A stretch of 64,000 nucleotides of DNA, from assembly GCA_030867875.1 (NCBI GenBank), contig JAOWCC010000577.1, positions 150,218,344 to 150,282,343 on the forward strand, read 5' to 3'. The translations under genes and the position numbers were made by a program. The stretch is from Actinernus sp. WN-2022 (lineage: Eukaryota > Cnidaria > Anthozoa > Actiniaria > Actinernidae). The notes below the pieces were generated by a model. The model searched no databases, had not been told where the DNA came from, and saw nothing but the letters and a program-made list of their open reading frames with translations. Below, one piece after another: positions 55,401 to 63,860 of the stretch (within the stretch, counting starts at the first letter, position 1; every line of letters begins with the position of its first letter).

Positions 55401-58400
55401 GAGAAGAATCTACTTCAACTCGTTAACTGGCGTCCTCAGTTGTTATGACGCCGAAGCCGAACGCTTGATAAATTTTCTAAACCACAAAATGCCCCGTTAC
55501 TTATATCATTTAAAAGCTTTATGAACACTTTCACTTTTAAAACATTTTAGCCAATGCGTTTTCAAGAGAGTATCTAAAACCAAAGAAAAATCTACTTCGG
55601 CAACTCGTAATGGCGTCCTCAGTTGTTCTGATGCCGACGCCACAAGGCAACAACACCTCCCACGGGACTCAACACGCTGATCATTGCTAGACTTTGAAAA
55701 TCCCGCTCGCTTCGCTCCGCTTCGCTCCGCTTGTTAAACACCCCCAAGGGACTCAACACTCTAATACTCAATTGACAGAAATGCCGAATTATTTAACTTT
55801 TTCATTTTTTTAATCCAAGGTACAGGGTTTTTTGTGACCGTTTGGAGAGCTTGAGGTCTCATTTTAAAGTTATTTTTTAGGGCTACAAGAAGCCGCGTGT
55901 AAGCCATTTCTGCGTCTTATATTTCTAGTTGTAAATCGACCATGAATATTGTCCCGAGCAACTTTCCATACAAAATTCGCTCAAAACTCGCCAAGATTCA
56001 GAAGGCTAAGGTACAGGGGTTTTTGAAAGATACAACTAAAGTAAATAGCCCAGCTGTTTTGTGTGACCATTAGCTATAATAAGCCGCGTGTAAGCCATTT
56101 TTCTGCCCAAAAAACATAATATTAGAGCGCTTCAAAGGTATGCTGGTCAAGAGGTTTTCGCCGTTTTCTCTGTATTCGAATCTCCCGCTGCCTCATTAAC
56201 CAGCAATGGTTCAATGATTTTCGGGCCTCTAATGAGATTCAGGGATGAATATGTCCACTGATTCTGGGCGATGGGAGTCTTTTTATAAATCCTCATGCAA
56301 ACATGGGTAACAACCAATCAGAGCCCGCGTACTATTGAATCTATTTTATAAATCCTCATGCAAACATGGGTAACAACCAATCAGAGCGCGCGTACTATTG
56401 AATCTATTTTATAAATCCTCATGCAAACATGGGTAACAACCAATCAGAGCGCGCGTACTATTGAATCTATTTTATAAATCCTCATGCAAACATGGGTAAC
56501 AACCAATCAGAGCGTACGTGCTATTGAATCTATTTTATAAAGCCTCATGCAAACATGGGTAACAACCAATCAGATCGCGCGTACTATTGAACCTATTTGA
56601 GATGGTCTTATGTTAAGTCATCCTGTCCAACCAAACTGAAGAAAACACATTCAGTTACCATGGTTACGGTCCCAGTTGACCCTTCTCGCCCAGTGGACAT
56701 ATCGTTTCTAGCCAACATGACCGCAACAAGAGAATGGTCAACTCAGTTGTGTCGGTAATTCTGAGTGGCTTTTTACCTTCCCGTTTTTTGCCATCATGTT
56801 GTAACTTCTTAATTTAAATCTTGTTGTTGTTGTTATATATCAACGAATTTCAAACTGGGGTAGTAGATACAGCAGTTTCTAAGTGTTATAGCTTAAAAAT
56901 ATGAAATACAAGGAACTACAAGGAATGATTTTGTCAAGATTAAAGTTGCGGCTTAAAAGTAGACGCGACAAACAAATCAAAGGCAAACGCTGTATGGTAA
57001 GAAACAATGCAAAATACGAACAATACTCCAGAGTCTTCATACCAACATACCTTGTCTGGTCGCAAGCACCGCACTATCACCAATTTCTGGAAACTGTCAA
57101 GTTTCTCGTCCCAGTCGCCAGGTAATGGTTCCCGGTGGGGCTCCTAAAAACGAGAGAAAATGGCATACTAAATGTCACTTGCGGGAATGGACAAACAGTA
57201 GAGGTACTTTTATCAAGACATGTCATCATAGACGGTTCATTTTTGGCCGTGTCGTGCTTGAGTTACATCTAAAGCATAAATCAACAGCCGCGCACTTACA
57301 TTGCTGTCATAGATATGTTTCCAGCCATCCAGAGTCCTAGGGAACTTCTGGCGAAAACCTTTGAACCTTCGACAGAAAACAACAGTTAGTATAACCGCTA
57401 TTGCTATCGTGTTACACGGTTACACAATGCGCTCACTCGTGAAATGTTTTGACTCTCGAGGACAAACTTCAAAATTCTTAAAACGACCGGCGTAATAGGC
57501 AAGTTTCGTATTCTCAAGGACGAGCTGGAACGAGCACTCAATGCGGGGGAATTTGCTAAAAGCTGTTTAGCATTAGAAAAGAATCTCCCGTATCAGCCTC
57601 AATTGAGTGCTCGTTCCAGCTCGCCCGTGAGAATAAGAAACTTTCATATTTCCTCTGTGTGATTGATGTGCCATGATTGGTTATAGGTTATAGTACTTAC
57701 TTTGGCATGTCGTCCAATCTGCAGATCTCGTCCCATGACCTGCCTGGTAACCAGGCTGCTGGATTGGAGTGTGGGTTGTCCAGTCCAACGCCACCGGTTA
57801 GCAAGAAACGCCACTCATCCCGACACACGTCACCATCGTGCATCAGAATGTTGCCACAGAGGACAAACGAGAACAGGAGCTGACGATACAAAAGAGTAGG
57901 TTTGTAAGTCAAACATTGCGCACTAGGAAGCAACATGAGCCTATTACCAGGAGCGTCCATATATACTATACCTGTGAGTCAGCGTATGACCGGTTTGAGC
58001 TATTTTTAGAACGTGTTTCCCGGGTAACTGCCTTCGGACTCTGCTGCGATCGTGCATATGCTTGCCGTAATTATCGAGATTAAGAATGATCTATTGTTCT
58101 TTGAGGTGATTTTACTAACGCTTCATTGTCCTGACTATGGTTTGATTGGATTCCCAAAGTGTGGGCACGTGAACTCTCGTGAGATCTGTTCTAAATATAG
58201 CTGAATCCGGTCATACGCTGACCGGATTGAGGTCAGTATGGGAGATGGACGCTCCTGGTAATGGGCTCCTGGAAGCAACCAGTAACTGTAAGGTGGAACC
58301 GCAACATCGAATAGGTCAGGTGCTACGGCGCCGGGCTTGTTAGCGGGAGTTCGTGGGAGTAAACTATAGGCAGCGCTTTTGGAATAGGTACATGCATGTA

Positions 58401-61400
58401 CATATAGCCATAACTGGGGACGTTAAGAAGAAGAACCTGTTATGCTATTCGTGAAGAGACGGGGTTGTTCTGCCATCACGTCCTTGGGAAGGACTTTACG
58501 AATGATTAATCTCGGCATTAGCTTGTAGAAGCTAGGTGTCTAATAACATAAATATATCCCTTTAAGATGGAAATAATGGAATGTTTGAAGTCGTGTACTG
58601 GTTGACAATCTTAGAAAATGGAATAACGAAAGCGAAAAGGGACATACAAAAGGGACAGTTTCTAGTCAGGGGTAGGACGAGAAAAGCTAGAGGACGAGAA
58701 CGGAATTACGACAACCACTGGTTAATAAAAGGCAAGCCCTTTTAAATTACCTTGTCCTTCTCAAAGAGAGATCTACACACATTGCAGTACAGCGAGTAGG
58801 TGAAATGGTTCTTCAGGTTCTTCAGCCTAAAACATGAGAACACATCTTATTAGGGTCTTGACCCGATGGACATAATTGACCTCCCCTCCCCTTAAATGCT
58901 CGAAACTGAACTGGATCTGATGTAACAGTGGTACTATGTGATGTTAGCCACACTAACGCGAAGATGTAAGAGCAGAATTTCAAGAGCAAGTGATTATTTA
59001 TTCCTCTTTAATTTATCTTTATGAACAATATGGTATTAGCGTAAGCCAAATGGGAAATATAATTATTTAAAGGCACTTGTACGAGATCGGTAGTGTTATT
59101 ATCAAAACCTGTTCGTAAATGCCATATTCCACCTCCAATCGATTGTCTATCTTTCTAAAACAGCGTTTTTAAAGATAGATTGCCCTCCAGCATCCATGGC
59201 AACGTCTTTCCCACGGGGATCACGAGCTCAATTCATTCGTTAACGAAGTATTATATCAGCACGTGACTGTTAGCTGCAAAAGGCCTCTTACTCTAGCCTG
59301 AGACCCTAGTTGTTAGTTGTAATTGGTGCATGATAAGTGAAGATAACAATGTTGTTAACACTGGGCGTACCTGGTATCGAGGTCATCAGACTTCTCCGAG
59401 TTCTCGATAGACATTATAAACAGGTTGATGTACCATGTGAGAGAGTACTGGTACATGGGTTCAATGTTAGCCAGGTCAGCAATGGAGAAGAACAAGATGG
59501 CTGAGTGGATGGCGATGGGTGTGTATCCCATACGTGTCTTGTCGATCTTCTCCTCTGTTTCCTCTGCGATGGCCTAAAATAAAAAAGTACCTGAATATGT
59601 ACCGCATCCAAAGTGCTTGAGGGTTCCAACCAAAAACCTTTCGTGGAGTATGGATATTTTCTAAAACTACATATAATGCTGCAATCCATCTTGCAAAAAA
59701 ATACAATAAACCTTGTATCCACGAGTTGTCCATTGGGGTTGTTTTGAGTTGAAGGTTTATCTTATTATCTGATTATACTAGGGGTCACATCATTAAGTTT
59801 AACCCACTGGCTAGTGAACACTACCGAGACACTTTTCAAAAACACGCGAGTCCATATGGATTTACACGGAATTAATAATTTGGAACGTACGATACGCGTA
59901 ACCATACAGTAACTTTGCCATATTGTAACTCTGTAATTTTATTGGATGAGACGGACACAAACAATGAGAAAACCATGTCACGGTAACCATGTCACGGTAA
60001 CCATGTCACGGTATGCCGTAACGTAACTTTCCCACTCTTACGAGATCCACTCTATCTACTCTGCATACCTGTTTCTCAGAGATCTCATTGGCGAGTACTT
60101 TAGAGGATGACAGTACATTAATGGCCGTCTCGTCTTCCAGGATGTTTCCCTCTGAACTAGATAATATCTCCAGGATCTTGTCCTCAATCTCCTTCAGTTG
60201 TCTGTCATTAAACAAGAAAGTTAATCAAACAAGTTTTATTGTAGGGGATTTACTCTGCTTTACCACTCAAAGGTGGACGAGAACCTCGATAGGCTAAAGC
60301 CCCTCCGTGAAGGTCGCCGAGGGACTACGACTTATCGTCCTAGAGAAGACTGTAAGGTGTGAAAACTATATGGAGAAAAAATCGATGGAAAAACACTATC
60401 AAAAGATTTCGACTCGCGCAGCAATAGTTTGCGTTTCCTACGCGAGCGATGGATTGCTCAGGTATCCGCAGCTTCACATACGAAAACGAGACGATTTCCT
60501 CAATCAAGGAATATTTGCCCTAATGAGAAAAATCACAAGGAATACTTGTACCTATCAGTTCCAAATTTTGTACAACAAATCCAATTCGAATAACCACAGC
60601 TCTTCTTACCTCTTGTTCTCTGCACTCTGTATAATGAGGGCACTTTTTTCTTCCTCCAGTTCAGGTCGTTCCCTGGCCACTACGATTCCCAGCAACTGAT
60701 CCTCCAGACCTTCCGGTGTGATCATAAAGTTCAGCAGGGTAACCTGAAACATCAAGCCACCAACGAGGAGAGTGGATCACGTGCGTGATACGATTTGCTT
60801 TTACTACCTGAACATTTAAGTGCGTTTCGTATTCACGCGACCCAGACTTTCTTCAGTTGGAAGTTTGCTGTCATCAATCATACGTGTCTTTCAGCTCTAC
60901 CGCGATGCTCATTGGATAAAATGTGAGTCAAGACGGGACGAATCGTAGTTTTCTTTGGCATTTGAATGGCTTAGGCGCCAAAGCAGCCAATTAAAGTTAT
61001 GATGGTTGAGTGACAGCTGCCAAACCGCCAAGAGAATTGACATTACGGGTCGCGTAAATGTGAAGAGCGCTGTAACGAACATTTCTGGAGAATGCAACAC
61101 ATTTGTAGGAAAAGCGAAAATGAACGAGTGCCACGTTAAACCTGAAGAGGCTGTCCTAAAATACAACAAACAACAACTGCCAAGCACTATGTACCTTAAC
61201 AGCAGTCTCAGGGAGATAGTGAGGGTTTCTTAACTTTGTTGTGATATAAAATCTGCAGAAGAAGAAACGAAAGGAAGAACAAATGATTAACACGAATGAC
61301 ACAACTGGGTTCAAGGTATGGAGGGGTTACTGGAAGTGGCAATGCCGCTATGTAAATGTACCTGAAGTCCTTAGAGTATTCGATGACGCTGTCTCCCATC

Positions 61401-62371
61401 TTGATACAGATACTGCCACCCTGCTTGAATGTTTGTTTCAACAACAAAGGCTCCAGCAGAGGGTCCAACTCTTCACCTACGTTCTCTAGCAGCACCTACC
61501 GCGTGGGAGCAAATGTTAGGTACAAGCAGTCAATGAAACAGTACAGAGGTATTACGAGCTAAGGCAATTCCATCAGCACTTTACTGCTTGTTTCGTTTCC
61601 ATGTAAACACGTTAAGGTCATAATATCAGCAATAATCACAAACATGAAAAAAAAATCTGGATGTTGATTGGCTAAGAGCAAGCAGTTCAAGTGTCATATG
61701 CAAAAAAGTGTAATTCCATTAAATAAAACGTAATTCAGTGCAAATTACACTTTTCACAAATTATCTCAAAAGCAAAGTTTTTGCAGACTGAGATTCTTAC
61801 GTAAATGTACTCTAGCACATATTTTATAATGAAAACCTAGGAAAAGGGGAAAAACTACAGAAAACTGGCTATGATTTGAGTCAACATTTTTCAATTTTAG
61901 TTCGCCCGCGCGCTGCTGACGCCAACATCACTAAAGACTGACAAACGTGTCACTTTTTGAATGAGCAAACTTTGTAACGAAAAATAAGCGAACGTAAAGC
62001 TTATTTGTTTTTATGTATAGTATGTGATTAGCAAGTAATCGCACGGTTTCTCGTTCAATTTGGAATAAATTCACACTACGGGCTCACGCAATTTTGATGC
62101 TCTTTCAAAAACACACCCGTGCGAATTAATTCCAGATTGAACTCGAAACCGACTAATGATTACCTACTGTACTAATTGTACAGCCGAGCAAGGTCACCAT
62201 TACAGTAATTAACGTACCGGTGTTCCAAACTGGATGCAGTTCTCGAGCGTTCTAACATAGTCTGCGTCAGTGAGCTTGATAGTGTGTAGATTATTCTTCT
62301 TCTCCATGTTCTTGATCCACTTGTTTGCTTGGCCCTGAGGGTCAATCATTAGCGGCCAGCGATTTGCATTT
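42798..62371 (-). CDS. DNAH7: Axonemal inner-arm dynein heavy chain, DNAH7-like, C-terminal 15 exons (partial)
   Basis: Fifteen GT-AG exons, all in phase, encode 1042 residues. Exons, 5' to 3': 62371-62218, 61495-61362, 61252-61195, 60743-60610, 60201-60069, 59573-59371, 58826-58751, 57879-57701, 57366-57300, 57143-57051, 53903-53565, 52318-52118, 48284-48123, 47857-47303, 43439-42798. They cover the last quarter of a protein normally near 4000 residues: AAA5 ([31 protein letters not shown]), AAA6 with [17 protein letters not shown], its lid, and the C-terminal domain ending [10 protein letters not shown] and LLCQLDD. The protein drives ciliary bending. Wording such as [14 protein letters not shown] favours DNAH7 over DNAH3 and DNAH12. 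The 5' part is outside the window. Confidence 0.93.
43515..43640 (+). mobile_element. tRNA-derived SINE head
   Basis: CCGGTTAGCTCTGTTGTAGAG gives a box A, and a degenerate box B (GGCTTCCAACCCCGGCC) follows about 35 bp later. GCCGCATCCCTGGGCAGGGACG starts the body. It is in the intron just upstream of the last dynein exon. Confidence 0.55.
43755..45156. mobile_element. TTAA-flanked fold-back element, interrupted
   Basis: The ends AGTGCCTATAAAATGA and TCACTTCATAGGCACT lie inside TTAA (43751-43754 and 45157-45160). The left arm (TTAGTCTTCCCTAAGTC, AAATAAATTTGGAGCGCG, GACAATTTTTGTGCCG, CATGCGTGACGTCAAG) returns inverted at 44090-44245 and 45004-45062. The right arm is split by the element at 44248-45003 and by a roughly 95 bp insertion near 45065-45145. 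Kolobok-like by TTAA and AG ends. Confidence 0.8.
44248..45003. mobile_element. Nested transposon with TTGCAACTTGCAA motifs
   Basis: Inverted ends GTCCTGTTACACG(A)GGCA and TTGCAACTTGCAACGC lie opposite their complements ending CGTGTAACAGGAC. Many TTGCAACTTG/CAAGTTGCAA words fill both ends. It splits the right arm of the surrounding fold-back element. No coding domain. The target duplication is unclear (at most one or two bases). Confidence 0.78.
45161..46047. mobile_element. piggyBac-type element (887 bp)
   Basis: The ends CCCTTTCACTCC and AGTGAAAGGG are flanked by TTAA (45157-45160 and 46048-46051). TTAA-CCC ends are the piggyBac form. The inverted ends are short (about 10 bp). The 88-codon reverse frame at 45542-45276 inside has no recognised transposase motif. 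The left TTAA is shared with the preceding fold-back element. Confidence 0.6.
46058..46160. repeat. Imperfect palindrome
   Basis: TTAAAAACTCGCAGGTGTG with TTTTAGCATGTGATATA faces TATATCACATGATAAAACACG and ATGAGTTTTTTAAC, a hairpin of about 100 bp directly after the piggyBac-type element. Confidence 0.65.
46414..46504. repeat. Perfect 39 bp inverted repeat
   Basis: 46414-46452 and 46466-46504 are exact reverse complements (AAAGAATTCGTGTCCGATC...) with a 13 bp loop. Confidence 0.9.
46796..46866. repeat. Short imperfect palindrome
   Basis: CTCTAGAATTACCAATAATC pairs with GATTATTGGTAATTCTAG-like sequence (as AATAATCGCTAATTCTAG at the right end), suggesting a small MITE. Confidence 0.5.
47303..47857 (-). 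CDS. DNAH7: DNAH7-like coding exon, AAA6 lid to C-terminal domain
   Basis: 555 nt, phase 0 at both ends, visible residues 645-829. It contains [52 protein letters not shown] and [18 protein letters not shown], then NIQKAIK at the donor. Acceptor TGTTAACAG, donor GTTAGT. Confidence 0.97.
48123..48284 (-). CDS. DNAH7: DNAH7-like coding exon, AAA6 lid
   Basis: 162 nt, visible residues 591-644: [39 protein letters not shown] and LHMFMNKYD. Acceptor TTTTTTTTTCACAG, donor GTAAGT. Confidence 0.97.
48285..49639. other. Dynein intron, first unannotated part
   Basis: AT-rich intron. Small open frames on both strands (for example 48670-48918) have no recognised domain. No element ends seen. Confidence 0.4.
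49740..50155. repeat. 92-93 bp intronic tandem repeat, five copies
   Basis: GTGCCTGTATTTGCCAATAA starts units at about 49738, 49831, 49924 and 50017, with a fifth (GCCTGTATTTG...) at about 50081. The fourth unit lacks about 29 bp (the CAGCCAATCAGAAATC part). A related inverted piece occurs at 49620-49640. It lies in the dynein intron. Confidence 0.85.
50160..50755. other. Dynein intron, unannotated part
   Basis: Open frames on both strands overlap here, none with a recognised domain. Nothing else recognised. Confidence 0.4.
50762..51897. repeat. 59/62 bp minisatellite, about 19 copies
   Basis: GGTTCGATCATGGTAACTTC recurs at 50762, 50821, 50883, 50942, 51004, 51063, 51122, 51181, 51240, 51299, 51361, 51420, 51479, 51541, 51600, 51659, 51721, 51781 and about 51840. 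Units are almost identical and differ mainly by one AGA triplet near GAGAGAAGAAAGGG. The last units carry point changes. The right part shows a 62-59-59 order. Located in a dynein intron, 220 bp from the exon at 52118-52318. Confidence 0.95.
52118..52318 (-). CDS. DNAH7: DNAH7-like coding exon, AAA6
   Basis: 201 nt, visible residues 524-590, with [40 protein letters not shown] and [13 protein letters not shown], the strongly conserved AAA6 stretch. Acceptor TTAATATTCAG, donor GTGAGC. Confidence 0.97.
52319..53564. other. Dynein intron, no feature seen
   Basis: AT-rich intron between the exons at 52118-52318 and 53565-53903. No repeat array or coding similarity recognised. Confidence 0.45.
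53565..53903 (-). CDS. DNAH7: DNAH7-like coding exon, AAA6 core
   Basis: 339 nt, visible residues 411-523, with [40 protein letters not shown], the [18 protein letters not shown] box and [20 protein letters not shown]. The P-loop-like SPGSDPTA of AAA6 is degenerate, as in other dyneins. Acceptor GTCGTCCAG, donor GTAATC. Confidence 0.97.
54081..54380. repeat. 62 bp tandem repeat, cluster 1
   Basis: Five copies of AAACATGGGTAACAACCAATC with ...GCGCGTACTATTGAATC. AAACATGGG starts at 54086, 54148, 54210, 54272 and 54334, a 62 bp period. The copies alternate CAGATCGCGCG and CAGAGCGCGCG. Confidence 0.9.
54480..54590. repeat. About 50 bp duplication
   Basis: GAGCTTTGGGAGTTGCTTGTC with CCTAGCCGATCTCAAATG is repeated with small changes directly after itself. 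Confidence 0.75.
54650..55230. repeat. 209-229 bp tandem repeat, about 2.5 copies
   Basis: GCATCGCAAATAAGTCT begins equivalent points at 54708, 54917 and 55146. Shared blocks are TACAG(A/T)TTCT, TGTAGCTTTAAAATG, TTATTCAAGC and, in the first two copies, AAGTCAAACAAAATC. The copies are diverged. Confidence 0.8.
55385..56110. repeat. Diverged direct duplications
   Basis: A block with GAAGAATCTACTTC, CAACTCGT and ATGGCGTCCTCAGTTGTT-like sequence occurs at about 55400 and 55590. A second block with GGTACAGGG(G)TTTTT and AAGCCGCGTGTAAGCC occurs at about 55820 and 56010-56090. Both are duplications in the dynein intron; no coding sense seen. Confidence 0.6.
56275..56600. repeat. 62-63 bp tandem repeat, cluster 2
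   Basis: Five more copies of the unit at 54081-54380, here mostly CAGAGCGCGCG with CTATTTTATAAA instead of CTTTTTATAAA. The two clusters are 1.9 kb apart in the same intron. Confidence 0.9.
57051..57143 (-). CDS. DNAH7: DNAH7-like coding exon
   Basis: 93 nt, visible residues 380-410, with [18 protein letters not shown], the conserved helix before AAA6. Acceptor TTTTTAG, donor GTATGT. Confidence 0.96.
57300..57366 (-). CDS. DNAH7: DNAH7-like coding exon
   Basis: 67 nt. One base completes Lys357, then residues 358-379 ([20 protein letters not shown]). The acceptor GTCGAAG is weak, but phase and similarity support it. Donor GTAAGT. Confidence 0.88.
57701..57879 (-). CDS. DNAH7: DNAH7-like coding exon
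   Basis: 179 nt, visible residues 298-356, with [31 protein letters not shown] and [17 protein letters not shown]. Acceptor TATCGTCAG, donor GTAAGT. Confidence 0.96.
57918..58281. mobile_element. Intronic inverted-repeat MITE
   Basis: AGGAAGCAACATGAGCC and TTACCAGGAGCGTCCATA return inverted as TGGACGCTCCTGGTAATG and GGCTCCTGGAAGCAACC at 58245-58281. A central pair with CATACGCTGACCGG follows. It lies between two dynein exons, ending about 470 bp before 58751. Confidence 0.7.
58282..58750. other. Dynein intron, no feature seen
   Basis: No coding or repeat signature recognised. Confidence 0.4.
58751..58826 (-). CDS. DNAH7: DNAH7-like coding exon
   Basis: 76 nt. One base completes Arg272, then 273-297 ([20 protein letters not shown]...). 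Acceptor ATGTTTTAG, donor GTAATT. Confidence 0.96.
59060..59290. repeat. Dispersed repeat related to 35510-36120
   Basis: Inverted relative to the other member. Shared blocks include ATCTTTCTAAAACAGCGTTTT, CCCACGGGGATCACGAGC and GCTGCAAAAGGCC. It lies in the dynein intron just before exon 59371-59573. Confidence 0.5.
59371..59573 (-). CDS. DNAH7: DNAH7-like coding exon
   Basis: 203 nt, visible residues 205-271, with [40 protein letters not shown] and [18 protein letters not shown]. Acceptor TTTTATTTTAG, donor GTACGC. Confidence 0.97.
59574..60068. other. Dynein intron with short tandem motif
   Basis: ACCATGTCACGGTA is repeated three times in tandem at about 59972-60014 (17 bp period). Nothing else recognised. 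Confidence 0.6.
60069..60201 (-). CDS. DNAH7: DNAH7-like coding exon
   Basis: 133 nt. One base completes Arg160, then 161-204, with [30 protein letters not shown] and ANEISEKQ. Acceptor TTTAATGACAG, donor GTATGC. Confidence 0.97.
60610..60743 (-). CDS. DNAH7: DNAH7-like coding exon
   Basis: 134 nt, visible residues 116-159, with [20 protein letters not shown] and [17 protein letters not shown]. Acceptor GATGTTTCAG, donor GTAAGA. Confidence 0.97.
61195..61252 (-). CDS. DNAH7: DNAH7-like coding exon
   Basis: 58 nt, too short to stand out as an open frame. It completes Arg96 and encodes 97-115 ([19 protein letters not shown]), a signature of dynein AAA5. Acceptor TTCTTCTGCAG, donor GTACAT. Confidence 0.96.
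61362..61495 (-). CDS. DNAH7: DNAH7-like coding exon
   Basis: 134 nt, visible residues 52-95, with [31 protein letters not shown] and SKDF. Acceptor GCGGTAG, donor GTACAT. Confidence 0.97.
61496..62217. other. Dynein intron with a small MITE
   Basis: An inverted pair at about 62030-62165 (GTAATCGCACGGTTTCTCG with TTCAATTTGGAATAAATTC, against GTGCGAATTAATTCCAG with TTGAACTCGAAACCG and TGATTAC) suggests a 135 bp MITE just before exon 62218-62371. No coding similarity otherwise. Confidence 0.6.
62218..62371 (-). CDS. DNAH7: DNAH7-like coding exon, first one in the window
   Basis: 154 nt, visible residues 1-51, with [39 protein letters not shown]. Acceptor TATTCTTAG, donor GTACGT. The previous exon was not found between 62372 and the window edge, so that intron exceeds 1.6 kb or the exon was missed. 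Confidence 0.97.
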
Positions 62372-63782
62372 CTAAGAATAATGAACACCATATATAGTTA
62401 GTACAGTGCTGAAATCTATCAGTAAATTATAAGACGTCCACACAGAGAAACGTGACAAGATTTGGTGAAGATCAGTGGCACTTTGAACACTGGGAAACAA
62501 ATCGTTTTGTGACAGCTATCAGTCCATGTTCAAGAAGATAATATCCTTCACTTTTTGTTGTCACTATCAAAAAATCACATCACTCCTAAAAGAGTGGCGA
62601 AATAGAATAAGTGAGTGGGACTAAAAAAAAAACTTGACGCCTCTTGATGGGAGCATGGGCATCTGCCTATGTATGTTAGTGTAATTTAAGATCAGGCCGC
62701 GAGAAGCCGGTAACAAGGAGATTTAGGACCAATAGAACAGAAGACTTCTTAACTTTTAGGTATTAATTATTATTAGTAATGTGATAGCTGTGTATTCTGC
62801 ATCTCTTATTGGTATCTCATATTTATATTTCTTGTTATATAGTTGTTACATAGTTATATAGTTATATTCATACTTGTATTATCACTTGTTAATTCAGTTT
62901 TATTCTGCAATAGAGTGCAATAAACAATATGTATTATTATTTATTACTCGGGCTGCATGTGGGCAGGCCCGATTCAAGTTTCCAAGTGTTTTTTTTTTCG
63001 GGTTAGGATATTTTTCGACACGTGACAGGGTCAACCAATCATATTCGGCACTGCTCGGGACACTCGCGGGTCATCTGTACGATCGATATAAGATGGGGAA
63101 GGTTAAAATTCGTCGAATTCGCTTTGAATCGCCACCAGAGAAGAAGATGAATATCAACTACTCTTCAAATCAGCTTTTTACAAAAATCTTCCTTTGGACT
63201 TCCCTGAAATGAAAAGGTCGAACAACAAAGCCGTAATGATTTAATTCTAAGTCAAGTACCGAGCGCTACAAACCTCGCACTCCACAAGGTCGAACAAGGC
63301 CAAATAAAAGCCGAGAATACAACTAAAGCTGCTTATTTACACCGATTGATGCGACATCTGAGAGCACAAGCTTCTGTACATGTCTAGTCCTTTAAGGAAC
63401 ATTGAAAAGGTATTATTTTGTTGCTTCGATTGTTTTTCTAAATCAAGTACCGAGCACTACAAGCCTATGAAGGCTACAAGCCTACATGCAGATCTCGCAC
63501 TCCAGCATGACCGAAAAGAGCTTCGATACTGTATACAAAGCTATAATAGGAGTTAAATTATGTTCGCTTAGATATTAGAGTTTTACACATTCTAATTTAA
63601 TCTGCTAGCGAACTAGACCTGCCGGTGATTGACCCGGCATTGGCCTCGCAAAATCAGGGATTATGATTTTAATTTTAATTATCCTAACTAAATAAAATTG
63701 AGGACTTTTAATTCCCTTAAAAGGTGTTGGTACACGATATCCGAAAAAAAAAGAAGATATAACTAAATGATGTGCAGGCTAT
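62372..63782. other. Dynein intron, partly repetitive
   Basis: A duplicated block with TCAAGTACCGAGC(G/A)CTACAA and CTCGCACTCCA occurs at about 63250 and 63440-63505. A 112-codon + frame at 62874-63212 has no recognised domain. No dynein exon recognised. Confidence 0.45.
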
Positions 63783-63860
63783 GACACAAGCTATTCCAAG
63801 GTGGTCACCCATCCCGTTACTAACCTCGCCCGGGGCTCTACCGTCTGAGCTAAACTCCAA
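63783..63860 (-). mobile_element. SINE-like sequence with tRNA box A and 5S rRNA-like part
   Basis: On the - strand TTTAGCTCAGACGGTAGAGC resembles a tRNA box A. The following GAGGTTAGTAACGGGATGGG with TGACCACCTTGGAATA resembles the 3' half of 5S rRNA (internal control region and beyond). It is too diverged for a working 5S or tRNA gene, so a composite SINE or 5S-derived pseudogene is likely. Confidence 0.5.

Noticed and set aside
63783..63860. Functional 5S rRNA or tRNA gene
   Set aside because: Only part of each is present and the match is diverged.
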